Shown here piece after piece: positions 44,820-52,870 of a stretch of DNA of 64,000 nt. The notes under the pieces are model-generated. The model made no database searches and was not told the origin of the DNA. It saw only the letters and a program-made list of their open reading frames with translations. A program made the position numbers and the translations under genes. Position 1 is the first letter of the stretch. Each line of letters begins with the position of its first letter. The DNA comes from Myroides phaeus (GTDB lineage: Bacteria; Bacteroidota; Bacteroidia; Flavobacteriales; Flavobacteriaceae): positions 1-64,000 of the forward strand of contig NZ_FNDQ01000006.1 of assembly GCF_900099675.1 (NCBI RefSeq), given 5' to 3'.

Positions 44820-46442
44820 ATGAGAAGATATTTTTTAATATGTGCAGCCTTACTTGGTGTATCCTTTTTAGGACACGCCCAAGTAGGGATTGGTACAAAA
44901 AAACCTGCAACTTCGGCAATGTTGGATATTCATTCAGGAGAAAGAGGTATTTTAATTCCGAGAGTTGCACTTAGGGATTTAAATGTTCTTGCTCCTGTTA
45001 TTAGTAATCCAGGCGAAGATGTAGCAAGTTTACTTGTTTATAATACAAACCCTGCTTTAGATAAGAATACTCCAACATCATCTCAAGGGTTTTACTATTG
45101 GACAGGTACTAAATGGACGAAGGTTATAGACCGATCTGAATTAGAACGAATCCTAGAAGAGAATAATGCGCAATCAGATGATAAAATCATTGAGATTATA
45201 AAGATTATTACCCAAGAGGCTTCTGAAAAAGGAAAAGGAATTTCAGTAGTATTATATGATTTCACGAAAGAAGTTTTCTATACACTTGTTACAGATGATA
45301 AAGGCAATGTTATTCAATCTGAAGAGATTGATTTAGGCCCTGCTATCAGAAAAGAAGAGAGTAAAACTTTTATCAGACCTATTTATGAAAAAGCTGGTGA
45401 TACTAAATCTAAAATTGTAAAGTATGTTTATTTTAATGAACAGGCTTTAGGAGAATGGTTAAAAGTAAAAAGTAATACAGCTGAGAATATTCCAAATGAG
45501 AAGGGACAAGAGATTGACGTTATTGGTGTAGTTAGTAATAACTTTCAAGAGATTTTTAATCAAAATAAAGAAGAGATTACTAAAATTTTCAAGACAATCA
45601 AAGGTGGTATAACTATCGAAAAAGAGGGAGATACTTGGATTGTTAAGATTGGAGATGGTAATGGTGGTCAAGAGACTATTAATTTCTATGAACTTGAAAC
45701 TAAAACTTATTTTAATAGAGGAGAGGTTTTAAAAGATGGAGATAAGCCAGCACTATCTAAAGTGATAACTTGGGATGAATCGAAGCTAAAAAAAGGTCAT
45801 ATTTTCTACGAATATCTAGGTGAGGAAAGAGATGCGAACGGAAAACGAGTTCCGTATTATATAGATATGACAGCTGATGTTATCACGAGTATTACTAATA
45901 ACGAATCGTTACAGACTATCATTAATGATAATATTACAACACACCTAACAAAAGGTGGAAACGTATATTATGGTGATCACGATGGAGATAGTAAGACAAG
46001 TGATGTACTTTATGTAATCAATAATAAAGGTGAGAAAGTAGTTATCAATTTAGGTAAAACTATTAGAGAAATCTTTAAAAATGACAAGGAATTCGTTAGA
46101 GAAATTCGCGAGAGTTTAGGTTACGATATCACAACTATTGTTGAAAGTACAGGTAATAAGTTTGATGGTAAACTAATTTTAACTTATAAAGGAGTAACTA
46201 CGGTTACCGCCTTAGATGCTGAAACAAGTGGGGTTTCTATTCCAGTAAGTCATCAAGGTAAGAAAATTGAAGTGATTGATATCGTTTTGATTAATTCTGC
46301 AAATCAAGTTGAAAAAACAGGAATTACTGATATTGAAGTTACTGCAGATAAAATTAAGTTCTCTTTAGGTAGTGGAATTTTATATACTACATTACCCGCA
46401 GGAACCTATCAGGTAATTGTTCAATTCGTTGAAGAAAAATAA
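44820..46442 (+). CDS. Large secreted surface protein, divergent family copy 3
   Basis: The 540-residue precursor has a signal peptide MRRYFLICAALLGVSFLGHAQ. The head VGIGTKKPATSAMLDIHSGERGILIPRVALRDL...GFYYWTGTKWTKV is followed by a coiled coil (LERILEENNAQSDD, about 109-122) and a core with GGNVYYGDHDGDSKTSDVLYV. The C-terminal domain ends SLGSGILYTTLPAGTYQVIVQF. Architecture matches copies 1 and 2, but the sequence has diverged throughout, so it escaped the homogenisation. A TM segment or known sorting signal is not visible. It is the last gene of the cluster, with a terminator at 46471. Confidence 0.85.
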   Translation: MRRYFLICAALLGVSFLGHAQVGIGTKKPATSAMLDIHSGERGILIPRVALRDLNVLAPVISNPGEDVASLLVYNTNPALDKNTPTSSQGFYYWTGTKWTKVIDRSELERILEENNAQSDDKIIEIIKIITQEASEKGKGISVVLYDFTKEVFYTLVTDDKGNVIQSEEIDLGPAIRKEESKTFIRPIYEKAGDTKSKIVKYVYFNEQALGEWLKVKSNTAENIPNEKGQEIDVIGVVSNNFQEIFNQNKEEITKIFKTIKGGITIEKEGDTWIVKIGDGNGGQETINFYELETKTYFNRGEVLKDGDKPALSKVITWDESKLKKGHIFYEYLGEERDANGKRVPYYIDMTADVITSITNNESLQTIINDNITTHLTKGGNVYYGDHDGDSKTSDVLYVINNKGEKVVINLGKTIREIFKNDKEFVREIRESLGYDITTIVESTGNKFDGKLILTYKGVTTVTALDAETSGVSIPVSHQGKKIEVIDIVLINSANQVEKTGITDIEVTADKIKFSLGSGILYTTLPAGTYQVIVQFVEEK

Positions 46443-46470
46443 TAATAATATAGGTTATTTTATTAATATA

Positions 46471-46498
46471 AAAGCCCCTTACATTTGTGAGGGGCTTT
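46471..46498. terminator. Terminator shared by the surface-protein cluster and the convergent lipoprotein gene
   Basis: AAAGCCCCTTAC-attt-GTGAGGGGCTTT stem. The T run is short on the plus strand. Confidence 0.75.
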
Positions 46499-46506
46499 CT
46501 GTTTTG

Positions 46507-46923
46507 TTATCTTGTGAAATAACCAAAAGTTTTTTTCGTTTGTTTATAAACAAATTTTACATCTCCATTCCCCGCTGTATTGGGTACAAGAAAGATAATT
46601 TTATCATCTTTTACAGCTAATATCTGTGCTACTACATCCCTATCAGATTCAGTAGGAGGGAGAGCTCTTGTTGTATTTTCTGTGCTTGAAATACTTTTTG
46701 TTTGTTGTGGTAATCTTTCTACGAAAAGGATTTTGTAGTCTTTTTCATCAAAATCTCTAAAGCCTTTACCTGTTAAGGCTACTTCATCTCCGACTTTAAC
46801 GCCACTAAAATCTACAGTGTTAATTTCTGGACCTTCTATTTTTGTGGGTTGTGAAGCATTGTCGTCACTTGAACATCCTGTAACAGCTACTGCCGTTAAT
46901 AGGAAGAATACTAATTTTTTCAT
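46507..46923 (-). CDS. Small lipoprotein with an IPT/TIG-like domain
   Basis: The 138-residue precursor has a lipoprotein signal MKKLVFFLLTAVAVTGC with Cys at 17, followed by the SSDDN spacer often seen in Bacteroidota lipoproteins. The body, GPEINTVDFSGVKVGDEVALTGKGF followed by IIFLVPNTAGNGDVKFVYK, has the opening and closing strands of an IPT/TIG immunoglobulin-like domain, with a loose insertion between. It is convergent with the surface-protein cluster and shares its terminator. A functional link to the cluster is only suggested by position. Confidence 0.8.
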   Translation of the reverse strand: MKKLVFFLLTAVAVTGCSSDDNASQPTKIEGPEINTVDFSGVKVGDEVALTGKGFRDFDEKDYKILFVERLPQQTKSISSTENTTRALPPTESDRDVVAQILAVKDDKIIFLVPNTAGNGDVKFVYKQTKKTFGYFTR

Positions 46924-46977
46924 CTTTTAAAGTTTAATGGTTTTGAAAGTTACTAAAAAATAGAGGAAAAGCTACTT

Positions 46978-47667
46978 TTATTTAAGGTCAATTAGCGCTG
47001 TCATAATGCTACGTAAACCTGTTGTTGCTTTATCTTGTACGGTTATAATCTGTTGGTTGTTGTAAATTGCAGCAGGATTAGGGTCTATATAGTAAATTAT
47101 AGCATCGTGTTTTGCGTATTCAATCAACGAGGCTGCAGGGTACACTTGAAGCGATGTTCCAATGATAAGAATGATGTCTGCCTTTTCAACGATAGGTAAT
47201 GCGTTGTTCAATTCAGGTACCATTTCTCCAAACCATACAATATGTGGTCTTAGAGGGTGTCCTTCTTTATTTGTAGAATTAGCGTGTAAGTCGTCTTTCC
47301 ACTCGTAAACAAGTGATTCGTCAACCTCGCTTCTCACTTTAAAGAGTTCCCCGTGTAAGTGTAGTACATTAGCGTTACCAGCTCTTTCGTGTAAATCATC
47401 AACATTTTGTGTGATTACCTGTACATTAAAATACTCTTGTAATGCGGTGATGTCTTTATGAGCCTGATTTGGTTCACACGTTAATAATTGCTTTCGTCTG
47501 TCGTTGTAAAACTGCAAGACAAGCGCTTTGTTTTGTTCCCATCCCATAGGAGAAGCGACTTCCATAACATCGTGGCCTTCCCACAATCCGTCTGCGTCTC
47601 TAAATGTCTTAATACCACTTTCAGCACTTATACCAGCACCAGATAAGACTACTAAGCTTTTTTCCAT
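46978..47667 (-). CDS. cobB: NAD-dependent protein deacylase (sirtuin)
   Basis: The 229-residue protein has the NAD-binding GAGISAESGIKTFRDADGLW (about 10-29), ITQNVDDLHERAG, the catalytic His in HLHGEL and RPHIVWFGE. FYNDRRKQ supplies the Tyr-x-x-Arg of class III sirtuins, which suggests removal of succinyl or malonyl groups as well as acetyl groups from lysines. The zinc ribbon is absent: no Cys pairs lie between HGEL and LRPH. Zinc-less forms are known in Bacteroidota. It is divergent from trmH, with only 41 bp between the genes. Confidence 0.92.
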   Translation of the reverse strand: MEKSLVVLSGAGISAESGIKTFRDADGLWEGHDVMEVASPMGWEQNKALVLQFYNDRRKQLLTCEPNQAHKDITALQEYFNVQVITQNVDDLHERAGNANVLHLHGELFKVRSEVDESLVYEWKDDLHANSTNKEGHPLRPHIVWFGEMVPELNNALPIVEKADIILIIGTSLQVYPAASLIEYAKHDAIIYYIDPNPAAIYNNQQIITVQDKATTGLRSIMTALIDLK

Positions 47668-47708
47668 AATATTGTTACCTTTGCAATTGTCTTAAAAATA
47701 AATATAAA

Positions 47709-48401
47709 ATGAATATTTCAGAAAAGCTATTTCAAGATGTTGATTATTTAGAGTATTTAGAAAGTTTTTTAACTGAGAATAGGGTTGAACGCTTTAAAGA
47801 AGTTCTTCAAAATCGTACGAAGCACATTACTGTTGTAGCAGAAGATGTATATCAGTTGCACAATACAAGTGCTGTAATGAGAAGCTGTGAGGTATTTGGA
47901 GTTCAAGACTTATGTGTGATTGAACAAAAGTTTGGAAAGCGAATAGATAAAGAGATTGCGTTAGGCGCTGAGAAGTGGGTTGATATTCATCGTTATAACT
48001 CTATACAAGGAAGTATTGATGACATCCGTAGCAGAGGATACCAGATTGTAGCGACTACTCCTCACGTAGAGGCAAATCACTTAGAAGATTTTGATATTAG
48101 TAAACCATCAGCTATTTTCTTTGGTACTGAAAAGAGTGGTCTATCTCCTGAGATTATTGAGCAAGCAGATGCTTATATTAAAATTCCAATGGTTGGGTTT
48201 ACGGAGAGTTTAAATATCTCTGTATCGGCGGCTATCATAATTCAAAATCTAACAACGCGTCTTCGCAATTCAGCTATTGATTGGAAGTTGACTGAGGCAC
48301 AATTGATAGAAAAGAGAATTGATTGGGCAAGAAAGTCTATTAAAGATATCGACTTTGTAACGGAGCGCTATATTGAAAGTAAAAACAACAAGGCGTTGTA
48401 A
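47709..48401 (+). CDS. trmH: TrmH-type tRNA (guanosine-2'-O-)-methyltransferase
   Basis: The 230-residue SPOUT methyltransferase has the N-terminal LTENRVERFKEVLQNRTKHITVV, motif 1 around NTSAVMRSCEVFGV, motif 2 IFFGTEKSGLSPEI and motif 3 IPMVGFTESLNISVSAAIII, the trefoil-knot SAM site. It should methylate the ribose of G18 in several tRNAs. A -7 box TACCTTTG lies at 47676-47683, 26 bp before the ATG. Its terminator at 48525 faces terC. Confidence 0.92.
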   Translation: MNISEKLFQDVDYLEYLESFLTENRVERFKEVLQNRTKHITVVAEDVYQLHNTSAVMRSCEVFGVQDLCVIEQKFGKRIDKEIALGAEKWVDIHRYNSIQGSIDDIRSRGYQIVATTPHVEANHLEDFDISKPSAIFFGTEKSGLSPEIIEQADAYIKIPMVGFTESLNISVSAAIIIQNLTTRLRNSAIDWKLTEAQLIEKRIDWARKSIKDIDFVTERYIESKNNKAL

Positions 48402-48524
48402 TGGTTACAGACAAGTTTGCAGTGTAGTTATCAATAACATAACACGAGTAATAATTGACAGAGATACGTTAGTATAATATACATCACCGTAGCGTTAGGC
48501 TAAATAACGCAATTGATATAAAAG

Positions 48525-48563
48525 AAAAGAGGCTTACAATTCAATTATTGTAAGCCTCTTTTT
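48525..48563. terminator. Terminator between convergent trmH and terC genes
   Basis: AAAAGAGGCTTACAAT stem with its complement, A run before and T run after. Confidence 0.9.
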
Positions 48564-48566
48564 ATG

Positions 48567-49358
48567 TTATTTACCTGCTCTTTTGCGCAGTTTCATATTG
48601 ATGAATTCAACAATAAGAGAGAACGCAATAGCAAAGTATAAGTATCCTTTAGGAACAGCACCTATCTCTTGTCCTGCTAATACAGCGTGAGAAATATGCA
48701 TACTTTCCGTTGTAAGCATAAATCCGATTAAGATTAAGAAAGACAATGCTAATATTTGAATAGACGGGTTATTGTTTACAAAGTTTCCAACCGGAATAGC
48801 AAACAACATCATAATGGCAACAGAAACAACTACTGCAGCAATCATAATATACAAAGCTCCTTCAATACCATTTGTCATACCCACCGCAGTTAAAATACTG
48901 TCGATAGAGAAGATAATGTCAATCATCAAGATTTGCATAATAATGTTACCAAACGATTTAACTGCTATTTTCTTAGCATCTGGTTTTTCGTCAATGGGTT
49001 CTTGGTTGTGTACGTGTGATACTTTTTCGTGTATCTCTTTTGTCGATTTGTAAATCAAGAAAATACCCCCTCCCAAAAGAATTAACGCCTGTCCATTAAA
49101 GTCGGCTGTAAACCAACTCCAGTTAATACTGAACAACGGTTTTTTCATTGCGATTAACCACGTTACCCCAAGTAACAAACCAATACGCATAAACATAGCA
49201 AGGAAAAGACCGATTTTAGTAGCCCTCTTTCTTTGGTCTTCTGGCAACTTACCAGTTACGATAGAAATAAAGATTACGTTGTCTATCCCCAAGACTATCT
49301 CTAAAAAGGTTAATGTAATAAACGCAACAATAGCGTCTGCTGTAAATAGTACTTCCAT
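48567..49358 (-). CDS. TerC family integral membrane protein
   Basis: The 263-residue protein has about seven membrane helices. Conserved acidic residues lie in the first and fifth helices, in TFLEIVLGIDNVIFIS and MIDIIFSIDSILTAVGM, the two inverted TerC half-repeats. A charged loop HEKVSHVHNQEPIDEKPDAKK joins the halves. TerC proteins act in metal (often Mn) export or in secretion of metal-requiring proteins. No tellurite genes are nearby. It heads a probable minus-strand operon region with the genes at 49378-50815, though spacing from the next gene upstream is 19 bp. Confidence 0.9.
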   Translation of the reverse strand: MEVLFTADAIVAFITLTFLEIVLGIDNVIFISIVTGKLPEDQRKRATKIGLFLAMFMRIGLLLGVTWLIAMKKPLFSINWSWFTADFNGQALILLGGGIFLIYKSTKEIHEKVSHVHNQEPIDEKPDAKKIAVKSFGNIIMQILMIDIIFSIDSILTAVGMTNGIEGALYIMIAAVVVSVAIMMLFAIPVGNFVNNNPSIQILALSFLILIGFMLTTESMHISHAVLAGQEIGAVPKGYLYFAIAFSLIVEFINMKLRKRAGK

Positions 49359-49377
49359 AAAAGTAGGTCGCTATAAT

Positions 49378-49761
49378 TTATAAGTCAGCTGTTTTTCTAA
49401 TCGTACCTCTTTCTCTTCTGGCATCTGTTGTATAACCATATTCAAAAACAGCAGTATTTCCATCCGTTGTAACGATTTTCATACTCACAGCTTTTTTATC
49501 AGCCATTGTTTTAGGGTTTATCTTTTGTAGAATGAACTCACAATCGTTTACCCATCTAATCGTAGCTGTATCTGTTTTACCTTCAAATGTTTCAATCTCC
49601 AAACTGTCGGTTCTAATAAAAGTAGAAACTTTCTTTTCTCCGTTTATTTCTGCAACGAATTCGAATTTACCAGTTCTGAAATTAGCACAATTTCTTTCTT
49701 GTTTATAGCAAGATGTAAAAATAAATAAAAATGGTAAAAAGTATAATAATTTTGTTTTCAT
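49378..49761 (-). CDS. Small lipoprotein of unknown function
   Basis: The 127-residue precursor has a lipoprotein signal MKTKLLYFLPFLFIFTSC, Cys at 18. The mature part is a short beta-barrel-like sequence (RTGKFEFVAEINGEKKVSTFIRTDSL, in part) with two more Cys residues, in NCAN and DCEF. Members of this group are found in many Flavobacteriaceae next to DUF6095 and murQ. It starts 2 bp after the previous gene, so it is cotranscribed. I do not recognise a named function. Confidence 0.8.
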   Translation of the reverse strand: MKTKLLYFLPFLFIFTSCYKQERNCANFRTGKFEFVAEINGEKKVSTFIRTDSLEIETFEGKTDTATIRWVNDCEFILQKINPKTMADKKAVSMKIVTTDGNTAVFEYGYTTDARRERGTIRKTADL

Positions 49762-49763
49762 GT

Positions 49764-49997
49764 TTATTTAGAAAAAAGTGATTTTATAATTGTTTGTAAT
49801 CCTTTGAAAAAAAGGAGCATAGATGTAATGCAAATTAAACATCCTAACCCTAACACCACGTAGTAAAAAGGGTGAGCTTGGTTTTTGAAAGCACTGTTGA
49901 TTACAAGCGGGCCTAAAAACATCAAAGGCAAGGTTATCATTAAGTACTTAACTCCTTTTACAAGTAGTTTACGGTCTGTTTTATGTTCTTGTTCCAT
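49764..49997 (-). CDS. Small membrane protein, DUF6095-like
   Basis: The 77-residue protein has two predicted membrane segments (about 14-32 and 42-68), a basic N-terminus and a basic C-terminus, consistent with a hairpin with both ends in the cytoplasm. I place it in the DUF6095 group from memory of its GVKYLMITLPLMFLGPLVINSAF signature; that assignment is moderate. Its ATG overlaps the murQ stop by one base (TAATG), a coupled start. Confidence 0.78.
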   Translation of the reverse strand: MEQEHKTDRKLLVKGVKYLMITLPLMFLGPLVINSAFKNQAHPFYYVVLGLGCLICITSMLLFFKGLQTIIKSLFSK

Positions 49998-50815
49998 TAT
50001 CTATTATTCTTAAAGTGTTCAACTGCTGCACGCACATTTTTAAACTCGTCTAATAATGCCTTAGCTACGTCATACTCTACATTTAGCTCAGCTATTATCA
50101 TTTGAATTCCTCTTTCAATCAGTTTGCTATTGGTCATTTTCATATCCACCATCTTATTACCTTTTACTCTGCCCAGCTTAATCATAGTAGCAGTAGAGAG
50201 CATATTTAAGACCAATTTTTGAGCTGTACCTGCTTTCATTCGCGAGCTACCGGTAACGAATTCAGGACCTACAACTACTTCAATAGGGAAGTTAGAAACG
50301 TGTGCTAATGGACTATTGGGATTACAGGTAATACAACAAGTAGTAATATTGTTTAGCTGACATTGTTCTAACGCTTTGATAACATAAGGAGTAGTACCAG
50401 AAGCCGCAATACCAACCACAACATCTTTTGAGGTAATAGCGTGTTGTTGTAAATCCACCCATCCTTGAAGGGGATTATCTTCTGCATTTTCAACTGCGTG
50501 GCGGATAGCATAATCACCCCCTGCAATAATTCCGATTACCAAATCAGGAGAGACTCCATACGTAGGAGGACATTCAGACGCATCTAAAATACCTAATCTA
50601 CCCGATGTACCCGCTCCGATGTAGAATAATCTACCCCCATTGCTAAGTTTGTTGACTATTTCATCTACGGCAGGTTCTATTTGAGGAATAGCACGCTCAA
50701 CTGCTTTAGGAACGCTTTGGTCTTCTTTATTCATATTGCCTAAAATCTCGTGTACCGACATTTTATCCAAATCGTTGTAATTAGAAGACTGTTCTGTAAT
50801 TCTTGTGAAATTCAC
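49997..50815 (-). CDS. murQ: N-acetylmuramic acid 6-phosphate etherase
   Basis: The product (272 residues from the GTG at 50815) is a SIS-domain etherase. The sugar-phosphate motif and catalytic Glu lie in GAGTSGRLGILDASECPPTYG, with the second motif GIAASGTTPYV and the C-terminal VTGSSRMKAGTAQKLVLNM. It splits the D-lactyl ether of MurNAc-6-phosphate in peptidoglycan recycling. The frame continues to a TTG at 50857, but homologues start at the residues RITEQ region as VNFTRITEQ here, so the GTG is preferred. The stop overlaps the next start. Confidence 0.92.
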   Translation of the reverse strand: MNFTRITEQSSNYNDLDKMSVHEILGNMNKEDQSVPKAVERAIPQIEPAVDEIVNKLSNGGRLFYIGAGTSGRLGILDASECPPTYGVSPDLVIGIIAGGDYAIRHAVENAEDNPLQGWVDLQQHAITSKDVVVGIAASGTTPYVIKALEQCQLNNITTCCITCNPNSPLAHVSNFPIEVVVGPEFVTGSSRMKAGTAQKLVLNMLSTATMIKLGRVKGNKMVDMKMTNSKLIERGIQMIIAELNVEYDVAKALLDEFKNVRAAVEHFKNNR

Positions 50816-50965
50816 CTTAATAATGTTCTTAAAATGTGTGTTCACAAAAGTACACAAAATAGTTTAGTTACTAATGCAGTTATAGTTAGACGTTGATAAT
50901 AATATAAGGTTAAAAGTATTCACAGATTAAGTAAAAATATATTTTTCAGGTTTGCATAAATAGAC

Positions 50966-50973
50966 TACTTTTG
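50966..50973 (+). promoter_or_regulatory. -7 element of the RNase P RNA promoter
   Basis: TACTTTTG fits TAnnTTTG and ends 5 nt before the predicted RNA start. The -33 position is only T-rich. Confidence 0.6.
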
Positions 50974-50977
50974 TCGC

Positions 50978-51288
50978 GAGCAAACCGCCTTATCGCTACT
51001 TCCATTTATGGAAATAGAGGAAAGTCTGGACACCATAGGGATGCATAATGGGTAACACCCATCCGTGGCTTGCCATGAGGACAAGTGCAACAGAAAGTAT
51101 GTACAGGTAATGCTGTAGTGAAACCAGGTAAACTCTATGCGGTGAAATGTCATGTATATTTAGCGTTTGAGGGTTCCCGCCCGATGCTTTAGGGGTAGGC
51201 AGATAGAGCTATCGAGTAATTGATAGCCGAGATAAATGATAAGGGTGTGTTTTCGAACACATACAGGATCCGGCTTATAGGTTTGCTC
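50978..51288 (+). ncRNA. rnpB: RNase P RNA
   Basis: The 311-nt RNA has closing helix GAGCAAACC...GGTTTGCTC (P1), the universally conserved GAGGAAAGTC block (51017-51026), CAACAGAAAG near 51088-51097 and the P4 partner near 51265. The bacterial A-type specificity region with GGTAAACTC is also visible. It is the catalytic RNA that cuts the 5' leader from tRNA precursors. A short open frame on the opposite strand here is spurious. Confidence 0.95.
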
Positions 51289-51320
51289 TTTTTTATTTGT
51301 ATGTCAGTCATACAGTAAAC

Positions 51321-51363
51321 AAAAAAAGGAATATTTGATAATACTCAAATATTCCTTTTTTTG
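51321..51363. terminator. Terminator between rnpB and rsmD
   Basis: AAAAAAAGGAATATTTGA pairs with its complement, flanked by A and T runs. It ends rnpB on one strand and rsmD on the other. Confidence 0.88.
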
Positions 51364-51381
51364 TTTATAGGGGAGAGGTGA

Positions 51382-51957
51382 TTAGTCTAAATCATCTTCG
51401 TCCTCGTCTTCTTCCACTGTTTCGTATTCAAAGAAAGTAAACACAGAACCACCATAATTCTTTTCAAAAGAGAAATAAGGCAAATGGTTTAACGGTGTAA
51501 ACTTAGAGTGCTCTACAACCAACATACCTTGTAGGTCTAAAAGGTCATTGGCAAAAACGTCAGTAACGATTTTCTCAAATTGCTCTTGCGTAAAGTCATA
51601 CGGAGGATCGGCAAATACAATATCATAAGAAGCTTTATGTCTTTCTAAGAACTTAAAGATATCTGATTTTAAAGGTGTAATGTTTAATTCAAATTCTTTA
51701 GCGGTCTTTTTAATAAAGTTAACACACCCAAAATCACCGTCAACACTAACTACTGATTCAGCGCCTCTTGATGCAAATTCGTAACTGATGTTACCTGTTC
51801 CTGCAAACAAATCAAGAATGACTAATTCACCAAAGTTAAAGTGGTTATTCAAAATGTTGAATAGGGATTCCTTGCTCATATCCGTTGTAGGGCGAACTGG
51901 CAAGTTTCTTGGAGGGCTAATGCGTCTTCCTTTTAGTTTTCCTGATATAATTCTCAT
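51382..51957 (-). CDS. rsmD: 16S rRNA (guanine966-N2)-methyltransferase
   Basis: The 191-residue Rossmann methyltransferase opens MRIISGKLKGRRI, has RPTTDMSKESLFNIL, the SAM motif ILDLFAGTGNISYEFASRGA and the catalytic VFADPPYDF, all RsmD hallmarks. An acidic tail (EEDEDEDDLD) is an addition common in Flavobacteria. It methylates G966 of 16S rRNA late in 30S assembly. Its start overlaps the DUF3822 stop by 4 bp (51954-51957), so they are coupled. Confidence 0.94.
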   Translation of the reverse strand: MRIISGKLKGRRISPPRNLPVRPTTDMSKESLFNILNNHFNFGELVILDLFAGTGNISYEFASRGAESVVSVDGDFGCVNFIKKTAKEFELNITPLKSDIFKFLERHKASYDIVFADPPYDFTQEQFEKIVTDVFANDLLDLQGMLVVEHSKFTPLNHLPYFSFEKNYGGSVFTFFEYETVEEDEDEDDLD

Positions 51958-52745
51958 GAATGGAATAAAATGTAATGTTGTTTTGGTACTTGATGATGTA
52001 ATAATAAATCATCGCTAATGAAAAACTTATCTTCAATTAGACTTACGTGTCTAACATATTTATAAGCTTGTTGATAAAAGATATCATCTTGGTCCACGCG
52101 GCCCATTAAGAACAAAGGCGTAACCTCTGGGTCAAGTGATAACTGCTCGTATACAAACAATACAAAGTAGATAAAGTCTTGTGCCGTTTGATATTGAAAA
52201 GAGTTGAACAACACGAGTTTGCCCTCTTGTACAATGATAATTTCAAAGTGGTCTTTTTGTAAAAAAGCGTAAGCTTGTATCTCTTTAGACTGTTGTGATT
52301 TTTTTAAAAGAATTTCTGTCAACTGTGTATTGATGTTCTGGTATGTAAACGAACCAAACTTGTCAAGCAAGTAGTTGTTGATGTTTACATAAGGCACATA
52401 AACATTGTTCATCTGCGGTTCTGTCATCTCATCAAAGGCAAAGAAGTCAGTAGAAAATACCTTGGTGTTATACTGTAAATACGTTCCCATTGCCTCCTCT
52501 TTAAAGAAAGCTTGTGGCACAAATGTATTCAAGGTATTATCGTGTAAAACAGTTATTTCAGCATATTTTTCTAACAACTCAGGATACTTGGCAAAGATTT
52601 TATCTAATTGCTCCTCCATAGGTTTCAACTGAGAGATAGCCTCAGATGCAAAGTGTGTTATCTCATGAGCTAACATATCTTTTACCACAAACGTAAATTT
52701 GTTTAAAGACACCTGTATTTGTAGTTTATGATAATTCTCTGACAT
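51954..52745 (-). CDS. DUF3822 family protein
   Basis: The 263-residue protein is predicted to have an actin/ASKHA-like mixed fold and matches DUF3822, a Bacteroidota family almost always found upstream of rsmD. Visible features are the FVPQAFFKEEAMGTYLQYN segment, the tyrosine-rich middle and a central helix-strand TLNTFVPQ. It ends PKQHYILFHS, overlapping the rsmD start. Its function is not known. The conserved pairing suggests a role in ribosome assembly or in the regulation of rsmD. Confidence 0.88.
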   Translation of the reverse strand: MSENYHKLQIQVSLNKFTFVVKDMLAHEITHFASEAISQLKPMEEQLDKIFAKYPELLEKYAEITVLHDNTLNTFVPQAFFKEEAMGTYLQYNTKVFSTDFFAFDEMTEPQMNNVYVPYVNINNYLLDKFGSFTYQNINTQLTEILLKKSQQSKEIQAYAFLQKDHFEIIIVQEGKLVLFNSFQYQTAQDFIYFVLFVYEQLSLDPEVTPLFLMGRVDQDDIFYQQAYKYVRHVSLIEDKFFISDDLLLHHQVPKQHYILFHS

Positions 52746-52870
52746 CGTAAGTTTAAAAATAAAATTGAAATGTGAGTAGCAAAATTAAACAATTTTATGG
52801 CAATCTTATAGTTAAGCCCTAAAAAGCTTAGTATCTTTGAAGAATAATATAAATTTGATTCTGTTTTATA

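Noticed and set aside
50965..51153. 62-codon open frame antisense to RNase P RNA
   Set aside because: It is covered by conserved structural RNA sequence on the plus strand.
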